DNA of 64,000 nucleotides from Sphingobacterium thalpophilum (GTDB lineage Bacteria > Bacteroidota > Bacteroidia > Sphingobacteriales > Sphingobacteriaceae): positions 4,588,001 through 4,652,000 of the forward strand of contig NZ_LR590484.1 in assembly GCF_901482695.1 (NCBI RefSeq), read 5' to 3'. Under the pieces are notes generated by a model, which searched no databases, was not told the origin of the DNA, and was given only the letters and a program-made list of their open reading frames with translations. How positions within the stretch are numbered: position 1 is the first letter of the stretch; each line of letters begins with the position of its first letter. Positions 27,040 to 36,067 of this stretch are shown piece by piece. The position numbers and the translations under genes were made by a program.

Positions 27040-27348
27040 ATGAACATTGACAGAATGGAATTTATCGCATGGATGGAACGTATTATGGAGCGTTTCGATA
27101 TTTTGAAAGAGTACGTCCTAAACATCAAGAAAGAACGGCACAGCATAGACGGCGAGGAATTACTGGACAACCAAGACCTGCTCCTCATGCTGAAAATCAG
27201 CCACCGCTCTCTGCAACGATACCGCTCCACGGGCAAGTTACCGTATTACACCATCAGCGGAAAACTGTACTACAAACTATCGGATGTACACCAGTTCATC
27301 AGGGAAAGTTTCAAAGCCCCTATACGGCGCACAAAAGAAAACCGATGA
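27040..27348 (+). CDS. small helix-turn-helix (excisionase/MerR-like) DNA-binding protein
   Basis: 102 residues from the Met at 27040 (MNIDRMEFIAWMERIMERF); the frame is open 37 codons further up, but this start matches proteins at the same place in related elements. The N-terminal helix is followed by an HTH_17-type winged domain (LDNQDLLLMLKISHRSLQRYRS, then GKLPYYTISGKLYYKLSDV). Such proteins commonly act in excision or regulation of Bacteroidetes conjugative elements. It sits 87 bases before the DUF3945 gene and likely shares its transcript. Target DNA unknown. Confidence 0.8.
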   Translation: MNIDRMEFIAWMERIMERFDILKEYVLNIKKERHSIDGEELLDNQDLLLMLKISHRSLQRYRSTGKLPYYTISGKLYYKLSDVHQFIRESFKAPIRRTKENR

Positions 27349-27370
27349 CAAACCCTACCACGAAAAGACG

Positions 27371-27389
27371 GGTACGGCTATGCCGTACC
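27371..27389 (+). terminator. short GC-rich hairpin between HTH and DUF3945 genes
   Basis: GGTACGGC (27371-27378), loop TAT, GCCGTACC (27382-27389). No T-run follows directly, so it may be an attenuator or an mRNA-processing structure rather than a full terminator. Confidence 0.35.
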
Positions 27390-27435
27390 TGCTTCATCTA
27401 CTTTCGGACAATGTAAACTTTAAAAAATCAATATC

Positions 27436-28878
27436 ATGAGCGAACAGACAAATGAAAATCCACAGCAATATCCCGAACAGCTTTCGGATGTGCTGTTGGT
27501 GATGGACAAGGAGAAAAAGAAAATCCAAGCCGTCACGGGTGTTGACGAAAACGGCAATCTGAAAACCGTTGATGCCACCAAGAAAAACCAAAGCCAATTT
27601 ATGCGGGTGGACAGAGCCGGAGATTTGTTCACGAATTTCTTCTCCAACTTTTGGCGACAGCTTAAAGACCCGACCCATTTCTCGTTCTTCAAAGTACCTG
27701 CAAAGGAAGCGGTGGAAACCGCCAAAGAAATGCAGAAACAGGTCAATGCGCCCACCAAAGAGGGCGAGGCTGTCATGGCAAAGCATGAGGTCACAGAGCC
27801 AAAAGAGCAACAACAGGAAACCGAAAAGGATGTGGAAGCACCACAGGCGTCACCGGAAACACAGCAAGTACAGGAGAAAAACGAATACCGCTATAAGGCG
27901 GAAGATGTGGACTGGAATTATTTAGCGCAATTTGGGATAAACAAAGAGAGGCTTGAAAAGGACGGGCAGTTGGATTTGCTGTTAAAGGGCTATAAGACCA
28001 ATAACGTATATCCCACAAGTGTCAATTTCGGTGCGGTTATCATGCGCTCGGATGCAAGGCTCGGTTTTCAAGACGGTGAAGACGGAAAACCTGTACTTAT
28101 GATGTACGGTGTACGCCACGAACCCAACCTCAAAGCCCCTTTCTTTGGTCACGAGTTTACCAAAGAGGACAGGGAAAACCTGCTCAAAACCGGAAACATG
28201 GGGCGTGTGGTGGAACTGACCAACCGCAAGACAGGCGAAAAGATACCCTCCGTTATCAGTATCGACCACCTAACGAACGAGGTTATCGCATTCCGGCAGG
28301 ACAGGATAAAAGTACCCGATGAGATTAAGGGCGTAAAACTGACCGAAGACCAAAAACGGGATTTGAAAGATGGGAAAGCCATTTATTTAGAGGGGTTGGA
28401 TTTTAAGAACAGTACGAACAAAAATGCCCATGTGCAGTTCAACGCCGACAAAAAATATACGGAGTTTCTCTTTGGTGATAAAGCCCCCAAACAGACACAG
28501 GAAAACGACCCGAAATACTACCGTGGCAAAACGTTCTCCGATGAACAATACAAGCAACTCACCGAGGGCAAGACGATTTACGTTTCGGATTTCAAGGATG
28601 GAAAAGGAAACCCGTATAAAGGATATGTCACGCTTAACAAAGAGACGGGAAATTATGATTTCAGCTTTAAAAACCCCAATGCGTTGAAAAATAAGGCACA
28701 GCCTACCGAGGCGCACAAAACACAGGTTGCCGTAAACTCCAACGGGAAAACCAACGAGGCTACCAAGCACATCAACGAGCCTCTGAAACCGGAGCAACAA
28801 AAGCCGAAAAATCAAACACAACAGCAACGGCAGAATGAACACAACCGTCCGGCTAAATCCAGAGGGGTAAGGAGATAA
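27436..28878 (+). CDS. DUF4099/DUF3945 domain protein of conjugative elements
   Basis: 480 residues, very polar. After a low-complexity linker rich in Gln/Glu/Lys (about 100-150) comes a DUF4099-like domain (NYLAQFGINKERLEKDGQL..., 155-280). Two DUF3945-like repeats follow: one around 297-345 (GVKLTEDQKRDLKDGKAIYLEG) and one around 360-410 (GKTFSDEQYKQLTEGKTIYVS). The C-terminal tail is rich in Gln, Asn and Lys and probably disordered. Such proteins are almost always encoded just before topB in CTnDOT-like elements, as here, but their role is not known. No catalytic motif is evident. Confidence 0.85.
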   Translation: MSEQTNENPQQYPEQLSDVLLVMDKEKKKIQAVTGVDENGNLKTVDATKKNQSQFMRVDRAGDLFTNFFSNFWRQLKDPTHFSFFKVPAKEAVETAKEMQKQVNAPTKEGEAVMAKHEVTEPKEQQQETEKDVEAPQASPETQQVQEKNEYRYKAEDVDWNYLAQFGINKERLEKDGQLDLLLKGYKTNNVYPTSVNFGAVIMRSDARLGFQDGEDGKPVLMMYGVRHEPNLKAPFFGHEFTKEDRENLLKTGNMGRVVELTNRKTGEKIPSVISIDHLTNEVIAFRQDRIKVPDEIKGVKLTEDQKRDLKDGKAIYLEGLDFKNSTNKNAHVQFNADKKYTEFLFGDKAPKQTQENDPKYYRGKTFSDEQYKQLTEGKTIYVSDFKDGKGNPYKGYVTLNKETGNYDFSFKNPNALKNKAQPTEAHKTQVAVNSNGKTNEATKHINEPLKPEQQKPKNQTQQQRQNEHNRPAKSRGVRR

Positions 28879-28893
28879 CACCATTAAAAAAAC

Positions 28894-28949
28894 ATTTCTC
28901 TTTGGAAATCCCCTCTCACAGAAAACGGAGGGGTTTCTCAAAGAGAAAT
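28894..28949 (+). promoter_or_regulatory. long hairpin between the DUF3945 gene and topB
   Basis: Arms ATTTCTCTTTG (28894-28904) and CAAAGAGAAAT (28939-28949) continue inward through CCCCTC/GAGGGG pairs, giving about 20 paired bases in a 56-nt structure. It begins 16 bases after the DUF3945 stop and ends 33 bases before topB. Could regulate read-through; role inferred. Confidence 0.45.
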
Positions 28950-28981
28950 CTAACATTCAACCATTCAAATGAGATAGTATT

Positions 28982-31066
28982 ATGAAAGCAATCATTGCAG
29001 AAAAGCCAAGTGTGGCGAGGGAAATAGCTACCCTATTGGGAGCGACCGAAAAACGGGATGGCTACCTCGCAGGGAACGGCTATCAGGTTACGTGGGCATT
29101 GGGGCATTTGGTCGGACTGGCGATGCCCGAAGATTACGGGGTGTCGGGCTTCCAAAGGGAAGCCCTGCCCATATTGCCCGACCCTTTTATCCTTACGGTA
29201 CGGAAGATAAAAAAGGACAAAAGTTATGTTCCCGATAACGGAGCGTTAAAACAGTTGAAGATTATCGAACAGGTCATCGGTAGATGCGATAGTATTATCG
29301 TGGCTACTGATGCCGGACGTGAGGGGGAACTCATCTTTAGGTACATCTATGAATACCTAAAATGCCGTAAACCCTTTGAACGTCTATGGATAAGCTCGCT
29401 CACAGAAAAGGCAATTAAACAGGGTTTTGACAACCTAAAAGCCGGAAGCGATTTTGATGGGCTATACAGAGCCGGACAAGGAAGGAGCAAAGCCGATTGG
29501 CTTGTGGGCATCAATGCCTCGCAGGCGTTGAGCATTTCGGCAGGGCGTGGCGTTTACTCGCTTGGTAGAGTACAAACACCAACGCTTGCCCTTATCTGTA
29601 AGCGGTATTTGGAAAACAAAGACTTTGCCGTCAAGAAATACTTTCAAATCCAGTTGGAACACCGTAAAGAATTTGTGGACTTTAAGAGCCTTTCTAAGAC
29701 CAAATGGGATGACAAAAAACTCGCTGACGATACGCTGAAATCTATTCAGCGTAACGGAACAGCGACCGTTACGGCGGTGGAAACCAAAATGCTGTCGGAG
29801 CAACCGCCTTTGCTGTTCGACCTTACGGGATTGCAGAAAGAAGCAAACAAAAGGGCTTCCTACACTGCCGAAGAAACATTGAACATTGCCCAAAGTCTGT
29901 ATGAAAAGAAGTTTATCACCTACCCCCGTACAGGGAGCAAGTACATCCTCGGAGGTATGTGGTCGGAAATCCCTGCACTGGTAAGAAATTTGGAAGCACG
30001 GGCTTCCTGCAAAAAAGCGGTCGGAAAAGTGAAATGGGGTCGTTTCAATAAGCGCATCGTGAATGACGTAAAGGTCACAGACCACCATGGTCTGCTGATT
30101 ACCGAGAAAATCCCGTCCGAACTGTCCGCACACGAAAATGTTATCTATGATATGATTGCGCACCGCCTGTTGGAAGCCCTTTCACCTGCCTGTACCAAAG
30201 AAATAACCGACATCGGATTGCAGGCTTTACACTATGATTTCACACTGAAAGGATGTAAAGTTACCGAAGCCGGATGGCGTGGCATCAAAGAAAAATTTTT
30301 AGATGAGGACAGCGAGCCTGTGCAGGAACTGCCGGAATTAAAGGTCGGCGATGAGCTGAAAATCAAAGAGGCATCCGTACTGGAAAAGAAAACCAAACCG
30401 CCTGTGCTTTACACCGAGGCAGGTCTGTTGTCCGCAATGGAAAATGCCGGAAAGGAACCCCATAACGAGGACGAACGGAAAGCCCTAAAAGACATCGGTA
30501 TCGGTACACCTGCTACAAGAGCCTCTATTATAGAAACGCTTTTTAAGAGGGATTACATTAGGCGTGAAAAGAAATCCCTTATTCCTACCCATAAGGGATT
30601 GCAGGTTTACGGGACTGTAAAGGACAAAAAGATTGCCGATGTAGCCATGACCGCCGAATGGGAAATGGCATTGCAGAAAATTGAAAACAACGAGGCGGAT
30701 GCAGGTGTTTTTCACCGTGAAATGGAAGCCTATGCCACTTCCATTACACGGGAACTTTTGGACACGGGCATTGCCGATGAAAAGCAACCCGAACTGAACT
30801 GCCCTAAATGCAAGAGCCGTCAGCTATTGATTTGGAACAAGGTTGTAAAATGCCCCGATGAGGCTTGTGGTTGGCTTCAATTCCGTATTGTTTGCGGAGT
30901 GCCGTTAAGCCTTGCCGATATAGAAAGTCTTTTGACCAAAGGAAAGACCAACCTTATCAAAGGCATGAAAAGCAATTCGGGCAATAAATTCAATGCCTAT
31001 ATCGTCATGAACGATAAAGCCGAAACCTCCTTTGAGTTTGATAACAGGAAACCAAAAAGGAAATAA
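28982..31066 (+). CDS. topB: DNA topoisomerase III (type IA)
   Basis: 694 residues. Toprim domain at the N-terminus (MKAIIAEKPSVAREIA; VATDAGREGELIFRYIYE, the DxD-equivalent acidic site). Catalytic Tyr314 lies in ITYPRTGS, where the usual Asp after Thr is Gly. A C-terminal zinc-ribbon remnant (NCPKCKSRQ... KCPDEACGW) follows. Type IA enzymes relax or decatenate single-strand-containing DNA; element-borne copies are believed to help transfer or replication of the excised circle. It closes the plus-strand block that begins at the HTH gene and converges with the second rteC, with two hairpins in between. Confidence 0.93.
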   Translation: MKAIIAEKPSVAREIATLLGATEKRDGYLAGNGYQVTWALGHLVGLAMPEDYGVSGFQREALPILPDPFILTVRKIKKDKSYVPDNGALKQLKIIEQVIGRCDSIIVATDAGREGELIFRYIYEYLKCRKPFERLWISSLTEKAIKQGFDNLKAGSDFDGLYRAGQGRSKADWLVGINASQALSISAGRGVYSLGRVQTPTLALICKRYLENKDFAVKKYFQIQLEHRKEFVDFKSLSKTKWDDKKLADDTLKSIQRNGTATVTAVETKMLSEQPPLLFDLTGLQKEANKRASYTAEETLNIAQSLYEKKFITYPRTGSKYILGGMWSEIPALVRNLEARASCKKAVGKVKWGRFNKRIVNDVKVTDHHGLLITEKIPSELSAHENVIYDMIAHRLLEALSPACTKEITDIGLQALHYDFTLKGCKVTEAGWRGIKEKFLDEDSEPVQELPELKVGDELKIKEASVLEKKTKPPVLYTEAGLLSAMENAGKEPHNEDERKALKDIGIGTPATRASIIETLFKRDYIRREKKSLIPTHKGLQVYGTVKDKKIADVAMTAEWEMALQKIENNEADAGVFHREMEAYATSITRELLDTGIADEKQPELNCPKCKSRQLLIWNKVVKCPDEACGWLQFRIVCGVPLSLADIESLLTKGKTNLIKGMKSNSGNKFNAYIVMNDKAETSFEFDNRKPKRK

Positions 31067-31163
31067 ATGTTTTGTTTTTTGGACGGCATACAGCGTGAGG
31101 GATAGAAGCGACATCCTTTTGCGGTCCTCGCAGATCCGCAAAAGATATAGCGGATAGCCCGAC

Positions 31164-31209
31164 CCGTCTGCATTTTTTTAGCCTGGGCATGGGTATAAAA
31201 TGCAGACGG
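31164..31209. terminator. hairpin between convergent topB and second rteC
   Basis: Perfect 13-bp stem, CCGTCTGCATTTT (31164-31176) with its complement (31197-31209), loop 20 bases. A second hairpin, TTTTGCGG/CCGCAAAA, lies at 31117-31143. Together they probably stop transcription from both sides. Confidence 0.6.
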
Positions 31210-31224
31210 TGGCACGCCCAAAGC

Positions 31225-32052
31225 CTACTTTTCATCCTGCTCGTCCATTCTCCGTATAAGTTCCTCCCGAAGCGCATCAAGGAATTTAGTACGGTTCATC
31301 TTCCGGTTTCTCAGCTCCAAATAGGTCTGATAGAAATTGCCCAAGTCAATGCCAAAGGCACTTTCAAAATATTGGGCTACTTCCCTTATATCATTGTTCC
31401 CGTTGTCAAACACGTTTTGATAATGCAGGGCATAAATCAGTTCTATCAACGCCACTTTGCTACCTGTCCATTTCAGCTTCTTTTGGGCTTTCGATTTATT
31501 TTTTTTGAATTTGTGATACAACTGGTCTTCGATGTAGACCTGTATCAAATCGTTGGCTATTATCTTGGCGACCTTGTAGTCGTGAGAGGTTGAAAAGGAC
31601 TGGTCGGACTGGAAATAATAGGTATCCAACCACAGCTTTATATCATGCCTGCCACGAACAAAATATTTCTCGTCAAGGAGCGAGTTATTGCTACGGTAAT
31701 ACTTGTAAAAATCAAGGTTGTTGTCAAAGAACCTCTTTAGCTTTTTCAGTTCTTTGTTGAGGTATTTCCTTATGGGCTTTGCACCATAGGGTTTCTTTGT
31801 CTCGATTTTGTAAATGGCGTTGTAGTAAATGAGTTTTGACAGGATTACGGGTTTCTGATATTTAAAAAATCTGATTTCTTCTTCGATGTTCTTAAATCCT
31901 CTTTTCAGAACATGTTCTTTTACTTCGGACAGGCATTCGAGAATGAGATGTATAACCGCTTCCATACGTTGTATGGAGCAATCGGCTTCAATTTCTAATT
32001 CATTGATTGCTGTTTCCAGTTTATGTAGGGTTTCATTATAGAATTTATTCAT
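31225..32052 (-). CDS. RteC-family protein (second copy)
   Basis: 275 residues with the RteC pattern: FKNIEEEIRFFKYQKPVILSKLIYYNAIYKIE, then SHDYKVAKIIANDLIQVY and ALIELIYALHYQNVF. It is clearly homologous to the first copy but well diverged, so this is not a recent duplication. It points the opposite way and converges with topB. Two RteC-like genes flanking the regulatory/topB block suggests either separate control of two operons or a former junction between nested elements. Downstream of its promoter lies the metal island on the same strand. Confidence 0.82.
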   Translation of the reverse strand: MNKFYNETLHKLETAINELEIEADCSIQRMEAVIHLILECLSEVKEHVLKRGFKNIEEEIRFFKYQKPVILSKLIYYNAIYKIETKKPYGAKPIRKYLNKELKKLKRFFDNNLDFYKYYRSNNSLLDEKYFVRGRHDIKLWLDTYYFQSDQSFSTSHDYKVAKIIANDLIQVYIEDQLYHKFKKNKSKAQKKLKWTGSKVALIELIYALHYQNVFDNGNNDIREVAQYFESAFGIDLGNFYQTYLELRNRKMNRTKFLDALREELIRRMDEQDEK

Positions 32053-32198
32053 CTGTTTATTTTGAAATAGATGTTATTGGTTAATACAGAAAAGCTAACA
32101 CTGTTCGTATTAGCTTATGATGCAATTACTGCTTAAAAAAATTCAACCTCTACCGTATTGATGATGGAACGATAGATAGATTTTTGTTGCATACTTTA

Positions 32199-32299
32199 AA
32201 GGGTTGTAGTATGATGCAGGTTAGTCTTTGCGAATTACACCTGCATCACCTCCTTTTTTTTACCGATATTTTTTTACGGTTATGCAGTTTACAACCCTT
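32199..32299. repeat. nested inverted repeats between rteC and the metal island
   Basis: Outer arms AAGGGTTGTA (32199-32208) and TACAACCCTT (32290-32299) enclose an inner hairpin GATGCAGGT (32213-32221)/ACCTGCATC (32239-32247), which is followed by a T-run on the plus strand. The inner part has terminator form; the whole could also mark the island boundary. Confidence 0.45.
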
Positions 32300-32311
32300 A
32301 GTTATTTAATT

Positions 32312-34585
32312 TTAATAAGTCAATGCCAGCCCCACACCAAAGCCCATATCGCTATCATAGTGGGTACGGATACCTATATTCTTATTAATGATATACCTAA
32401 GTTCTCCCATATACTCTAAGTCGGTATTCACCATAAAACCACCTCTTAGTCTTTTTGAAATTGGTATATCTTCACGCATTAACTGCAATCTCACAATTCC
32501 ATCATGATATACTTCTGCCTGAAAATTGACGAGCATAGGTAACGTATACATAAACCCTAAACTGAACGCCCTGCGGGTATCTTTCTTGTTGGTTTGTCCA
32601 AATATGTTCTTTTCGTGTTCATCTTCTCCCATTTTACGGTAGCGGTAATCAAAACCTACAAAGGGCATGAACCATTGCATCTTTCCAATGTATCTACCTA
32701 AATGGGTTTCTACTTCATAACCGTGCATACTATTATAGCCTAAACGCCATTCTGTTCCTAATTGGTAGCGTGCATTCATTAGCATAGCTTCTCCATCATT
32801 ACCATTGGTTGCAAAATCATTTTGTGCCATAAAATGAGGCATATTACTTTCTCTTTGCAATTCTTTATAGGCTTTTGCCTTGTCGGGTAGATAGGGGTTA
32901 TTGTAGTCTCCAACTTCAAAGACCCTGTTCATTCCCGCCATCATGTGATATAATATATGGCAATGAAAGAACCAATCACCTTCCTCATTTGCTAAAAACT
33001 CAATGGTATCTGTTTCCATAGGCATGATATCCAACACATTTTTAAGCGGCGATTTTTCGCCTTTTCCGTTTATCACCCTGAAATCAAATCCGTGAAGATG
33101 CATTGGATGCCGCATCATTGAATTATTATAAATGGTAATCCGTAGAATTTCTCCTTTTTTTACAGGTATTTTGTCAGTTTCCGAAAGTATTTTATTATCC
33201 ATGCTCCATACATAGCGGTTCATGTTGCCAGTAAGTGTGAATTTCAACTCTTTTACAGGCGCATCATTTGGAAGAGAGGTGTTATAAGGTGATTGCAACA
33301 TAGCATAATTTAATGTTTTGATGTCTCCCAAGGCATTAGCGTTGTAACGGTTAGCGTCGTTATCCATATCCATACCCTCATGCTTACTGTGGTCTGCTTT
33401 TTTTGTTGCATCTCCGGTAATTTCGGGATACATCACTACATTCATGTCCATTTGGTTAAGGCTCATCTTCATGCCCATATCGTCCAAATCGCCATTCATT
33501 TTCATCATATCGTTCATCATCTTCATCCCCTCGAAATACTTCAATCGTGGGAGTGGAGAAATAAGCTGTTTGACCCCATCACCTATAAAGTAACTCGCAG
33601 ATTGTGTCCTGTCTTCGGTTGTTGCTAAGAACTCGTAAGCCAAACCATCTTGAGGGATAGTCACTACAATATCGTAAGTTTCAGAAACGGCAATGATTAA
33701 CCTGTCCACCTCTACAGGCTCAACATCATTCCCATCATTCGCTACTACTGTAATTTTTCCTCCAGCATACCGTAGCCAGAAATAGGAAGACGCCCCTCCA
33801 TTGGAAACACGCAATCTGACTTTGTCGCCTGCTTTTAGCTTTTTACCATCAATTGTTTTCAAATCGGTGCTATGGCTACCATTTATTAGGATTTTATCAT
33901 AGTAAACGTCACTGACATCCATCGCCAGCATCCGCTTCCACTCGTTTTTTACCTTTACCCCTAATTTTCCCTCCTTAATAGCTTCAACATATGATTGTGT
34001 TGCGCCTTTCTTAATGGCCGCCCAATCATTTGCATTGTGTAGCATACGGTTGATATTATCGGGGTTAAGATTTGTCCACTCACTTAATATAATTGGAACG
34101 GTCGGCAAATCGTCAATTCCTTTTCTGAATGTCTTATCATCGCTTCTTTTCTTCATGATAAAACTTCCGTACATGCCAATCTGCTCCTGCAATCCTGAGT
34201 GGGAATGGTACCAGTGCGTACCATGCTGGATAATCGGAAAACGGTAGGTGTAGGTTGTGCCCGGTGCGATGGGTTTTTGTGTAAGCCAGGGCACACCGTC
34301 TTCTTTATTGGGCAGGAACACGCCATGCCAGTGAAGTGATGTGCTTTCTTTCAATTGGTTGTGCACCACTATTTCGGCAGTGTCGCCCTCGGTAAAGGTA
34401 AGGGTGGGCATGGGGATTTGCCCGTTTACGGCAATTGCCCTTTTTTGCTTACCTGCATAGTTGACAAGCGTATCTTTTACATACAGCTCGTAATGCACCA
34501 CTCTCTGTGCAAACAGCGTTTGCGTGCAAAGCAGTATCAGCACTGTTTGCAAAATTCTTATAGGTATTTTATTATATCTGTTCAT
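32312..34585 (-). CDS. CopA-type multicopper oxidase with C-terminal beta-barrel-like extension
   Basis: 757 residues. Signal peptide 1-26, then three cupredoxin domains with all copper motifs: HWHG (85-88), HWYHSHSG, HPMHLHG and HCHILYHMMAGM. Internal Met/His-rich stretches (MKMMNDMMKMNGDLDDMGMKM) probably bind Cu(I). It should oxidise Cu(I) in the periplasm as detoxification. The last 185 residues are unusual: alternating amphipathic strands ending in ...GVGLALTY, which resembles a CopB-like outer-membrane barrel and beta-signal. This is the last gene of the copper operon, 13 bases after the haem-binding gene. Confidence 0.87.
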   Translation of the reverse strand: MNRYNKIPIRILQTVLILLCTQTLFAQRVVHYELYVKDTLVNYAGKQKRAIAVNGQIPMPTLTFTEGDTAEIVVHNQLKESTSLHWHGVFLPNKEDGVPWLTQKPIAPGTTYTYRFPIIQHGTHWYHSHSGLQEQIGMYGSFIMKKRSDDKTFRKGIDDLPTVPIILSEWTNLNPDNINRMLHNANDWAAIKKGATQSYVEAIKEGKLGVKVKNEWKRMLAMDVSDVYYDKILINGSHSTDLKTIDGKKLKAGDKVRLRVSNGGASSYFWLRYAGGKITVVANDGNDVEPVEVDRLIIAVSETYDIVVTIPQDGLAYEFLATTEDRTQSASYFIGDGVKQLISPLPRLKYFEGMKMMNDMMKMNGDLDDMGMKMSLNQMDMNVVMYPEITGDATKKADHSKHEGMDMDNDANRYNANALGDIKTLNYAMLQSPYNTSLPNDAPVKELKFTLTGNMNRYVWSMDNKILSETDKIPVKKGEILRITIYNNSMMRHPMHLHGFDFRVINGKGEKSPLKNVLDIMPMETDTIEFLANEEGDWFFHCHILYHMMAGMNRVFEVGDYNNPYLPDKAKAYKELQRESNMPHFMAQNDFATNGNDGEAMLMNARYQLGTEWRLGYNSMHGYEVETHLGRYIGKMQWFMPFVGFDYRYRKMGEDEHEKNIFGQTNKKDTRRAFSLGFMYTLPMLVNFQAEVYHDGIVRLQLMREDIPISKRLRGGFMVNTDLEYMGELRYIINKNIGIRTHYDSDMGFGVGLALTY

Positions 34586-34598
34586 GATTTGAAAAATT

Positions 34599-35054
34599 TT
34601 ATTTAATGCTGTCTTCCATTGTGCTAAACCACGCTATCAAAACCTGCTTATCCTCCGGTGACAATACTGCATTGCGATGAATTAGTGTGTATGATGACAA
34701 CGGCATTTCCCCGTCCTTAACCTGCCCGGCCATAGCCCTGAACTTGTTTCGCTGCCTGCGGACAGAATAGTCGCCAAATTCGCTAAAGTTGAGTTCCTCT
34801 TTCCCCTTTTTTATATGCTCTGCCATGTACCATGCGCCGGGCTGGATACGGCTGTACCACGGATAATGGGTATTGTTGCTATGGCAGTCATAACAGGACT
34901 GAACAAGGATAGTCTTTACATTTTGGGGTACGGCGTACACCCTTTCGATATGGGTGGCTGGCACTTCAACCGCCTGGTTCCGTAAGGGCTGAAAGAACTG
35001 TATGGCAATCAGGACGACAGCCAGCCCCAATATGATTTTCTTCTTTATGGTCAT
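34599..35054 (-). CDS. haem-binding domain protein (Haem_bd, cytochrome c-like)
   Basis: 151 residues with an N-terminal membrane anchor or signal (KKKIILGLAVVLIAIQFF) and a single c-type haem motif CYDCH (Cys54-Cys57-His58). It is followed by the family-typical NNTHYPWYSRIQPGAWYM and a later Met (GEMPLSSY) as possible axial ligand. It would be periplasmic and may accept electrons from the multicopper oxidase or help redox control of copper; this is inferred from the neighbours, 13 bases and 32 bases away. Family function is otherwise undefined. Confidence 0.8.
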   Translation of the reverse strand: MTIKKKIILGLAVVLIAIQFFQPLRNQAVEVPATHIERVYAVPQNVKTILVQSCYDCHSNNTHYPWYSRIQPGAWYMAEHIKKGKEELNFSEFGDYSVRRQRNKFRAMAGQVKDGEMPLSSYTLIHRNAVLSPEDKQVLIAWFSTMEDSIK

Positions 35055-35086
35055 AATTATTTTATTGTGGCTTCATCTTTTTGTGT

Positions 35087-35506
35087 CTACTGTTTTTTCA
35101 CATACTTGGCATAATTCGCCTTGTTTTCAAAATAAGAAACTTCACCGTTATTTCCTGTCACAGCAATCACCGCATTAGCTTTGTCTACCTGCTTATGGGA
35201 ATAGGGGTCTATCGCCATCCGCACGGTCACATCTTTTGGAATACGTTCCTTACACATTTCGCAACATCCGTAATAGGTTTTACCATCAAATTTTACTTCA
35301 AACTGCTTTTTGCCGATATAGGCATCGTTGACCATGCAGACTTCATCCGATGGAACCAATTCACCTGTTTGGGTAGTATGTCCGTTGCTTTCCGGAGTTG
35401 CCTGCGAATGCTGCTGTTCCGCTTCATCCTTATTTGACCCCGCCTGACCGCAAGCGGTGAATAGCAGGGTTAATAAGGAAATAAAGCCAATTATTATTTT
35501 GTTCAT
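35087..35506 (-). CDS. copper-island lipoprotein with TRASH/YHS-like Cys motif
   Basis: 139 residues from the ATG at 35506 (a TTG two codons earlier is possible). Lipobox LLFTAC places the lipidated Cys near residue 19. The core KFDGKTYYGCCEMCKERI with an upstream Cys (DEVCMVNDAYIG) is a TRASH/YHS-type metal-binding module, likely binding Cu(I) or Ag(I) in the periplasm. A linker rich in Gln, His and Ser precedes it. Encoded between the DUF305 and haem-protein genes within the copper operon; a metal sensor or chaperone role is inferred. Confidence 0.72.
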   Translation of the reverse strand: MNKIIIGFISLLTLLFTACGQAGSNKDEAEQQHSQATPESNGHTTQTGELVPSDEVCMVNDAYIGKKQFEVKFDGKTYYGCCEMCKERIPKDVTVRMAIDPYSHKQVDKANAVIAVTGNNGEVSYFENKANYAKYVKKQ

Positions 35507-35532
35507 GTCCAAACTTGTTTTTTTAAATTTTA

Positions 35533-36057
35533 TTATTTACTTTCTTCAAACTCTTTTAGCTTGCGCTTCATTAGTTCAATTTCTTCCGCTTGGGTTTTAA
35601 GTATATTTTTTTGCAGCTCTATCAGTTCCGGGTCGGTCAGGTGTGCCTTTTCGGACATCAATATGGCTGCTGCGTGATGGGGTATCATACCCTTTGCAAA
35701 CTGCTTGTCCCCGACATTGATTTGTTCCCTGATACCAAACCATGAAAAGATGCCAACAGCAACCGAGATGATGGCTATCGCCCAATTCATCTTCCTGTTG
35801 GGGTACATTACTTTCATTATCGCTAATTCGATAAGCAGCATTGCCGAGGTCATCAGCAGGGTCATGTACAAATTGTTGATATTGGGTATCAGGTTCTGCC
35901 ACCCGTCAATCATGGCGTACATGATAAAATACATCACTGCGAACATTGCGACAGCCATCACCGCAAAGCGTTTGTACATGGCCGAAGCATGTTTTGTATT
36001 GTGCGTGCCATGCTCCGAGGAATGACCCGCATGGTGACTGTTTTGCATATTTTCCAT
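35533..36057 (-). CDS. DUF305 membrane protein
   Basis: 174 residues. A His-rich N-terminus (HHAGHSSEHGTHNTKH) leads into three transmembrane helices (about 28-50, 58-78, 90-108). A C-terminal DUF305 segment with KQFAKGMIPHHAAAILMSE follows, the diagnostic motif of this ferritin-like four-helix family, often associated with copper resistance. The His/Met residues suggest metal binding at the membrane. It is translated 10 bases after the DUF3347 lipoprotein gene ends. No enzymatic activity is established for the family. Confidence 0.83.
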   Translation of the reverse strand: MENMQNSHHAGHSSEHGTHNTKHASAMYKRFAVMAVAMFAVMYFIMYAMIDGWQNLIPNINNLYMTLLMTSAMLLIELAIMKVMYPNRKMNWAIAIISVAVGIFSWFGIREQINVGDKQFAKGMIPHHAAAILMSEKAHLTDPELIELQKNILKTQAEEIELMKRKLKEFEESK

Positions 36058-36067
36058 AACCCGAAAT

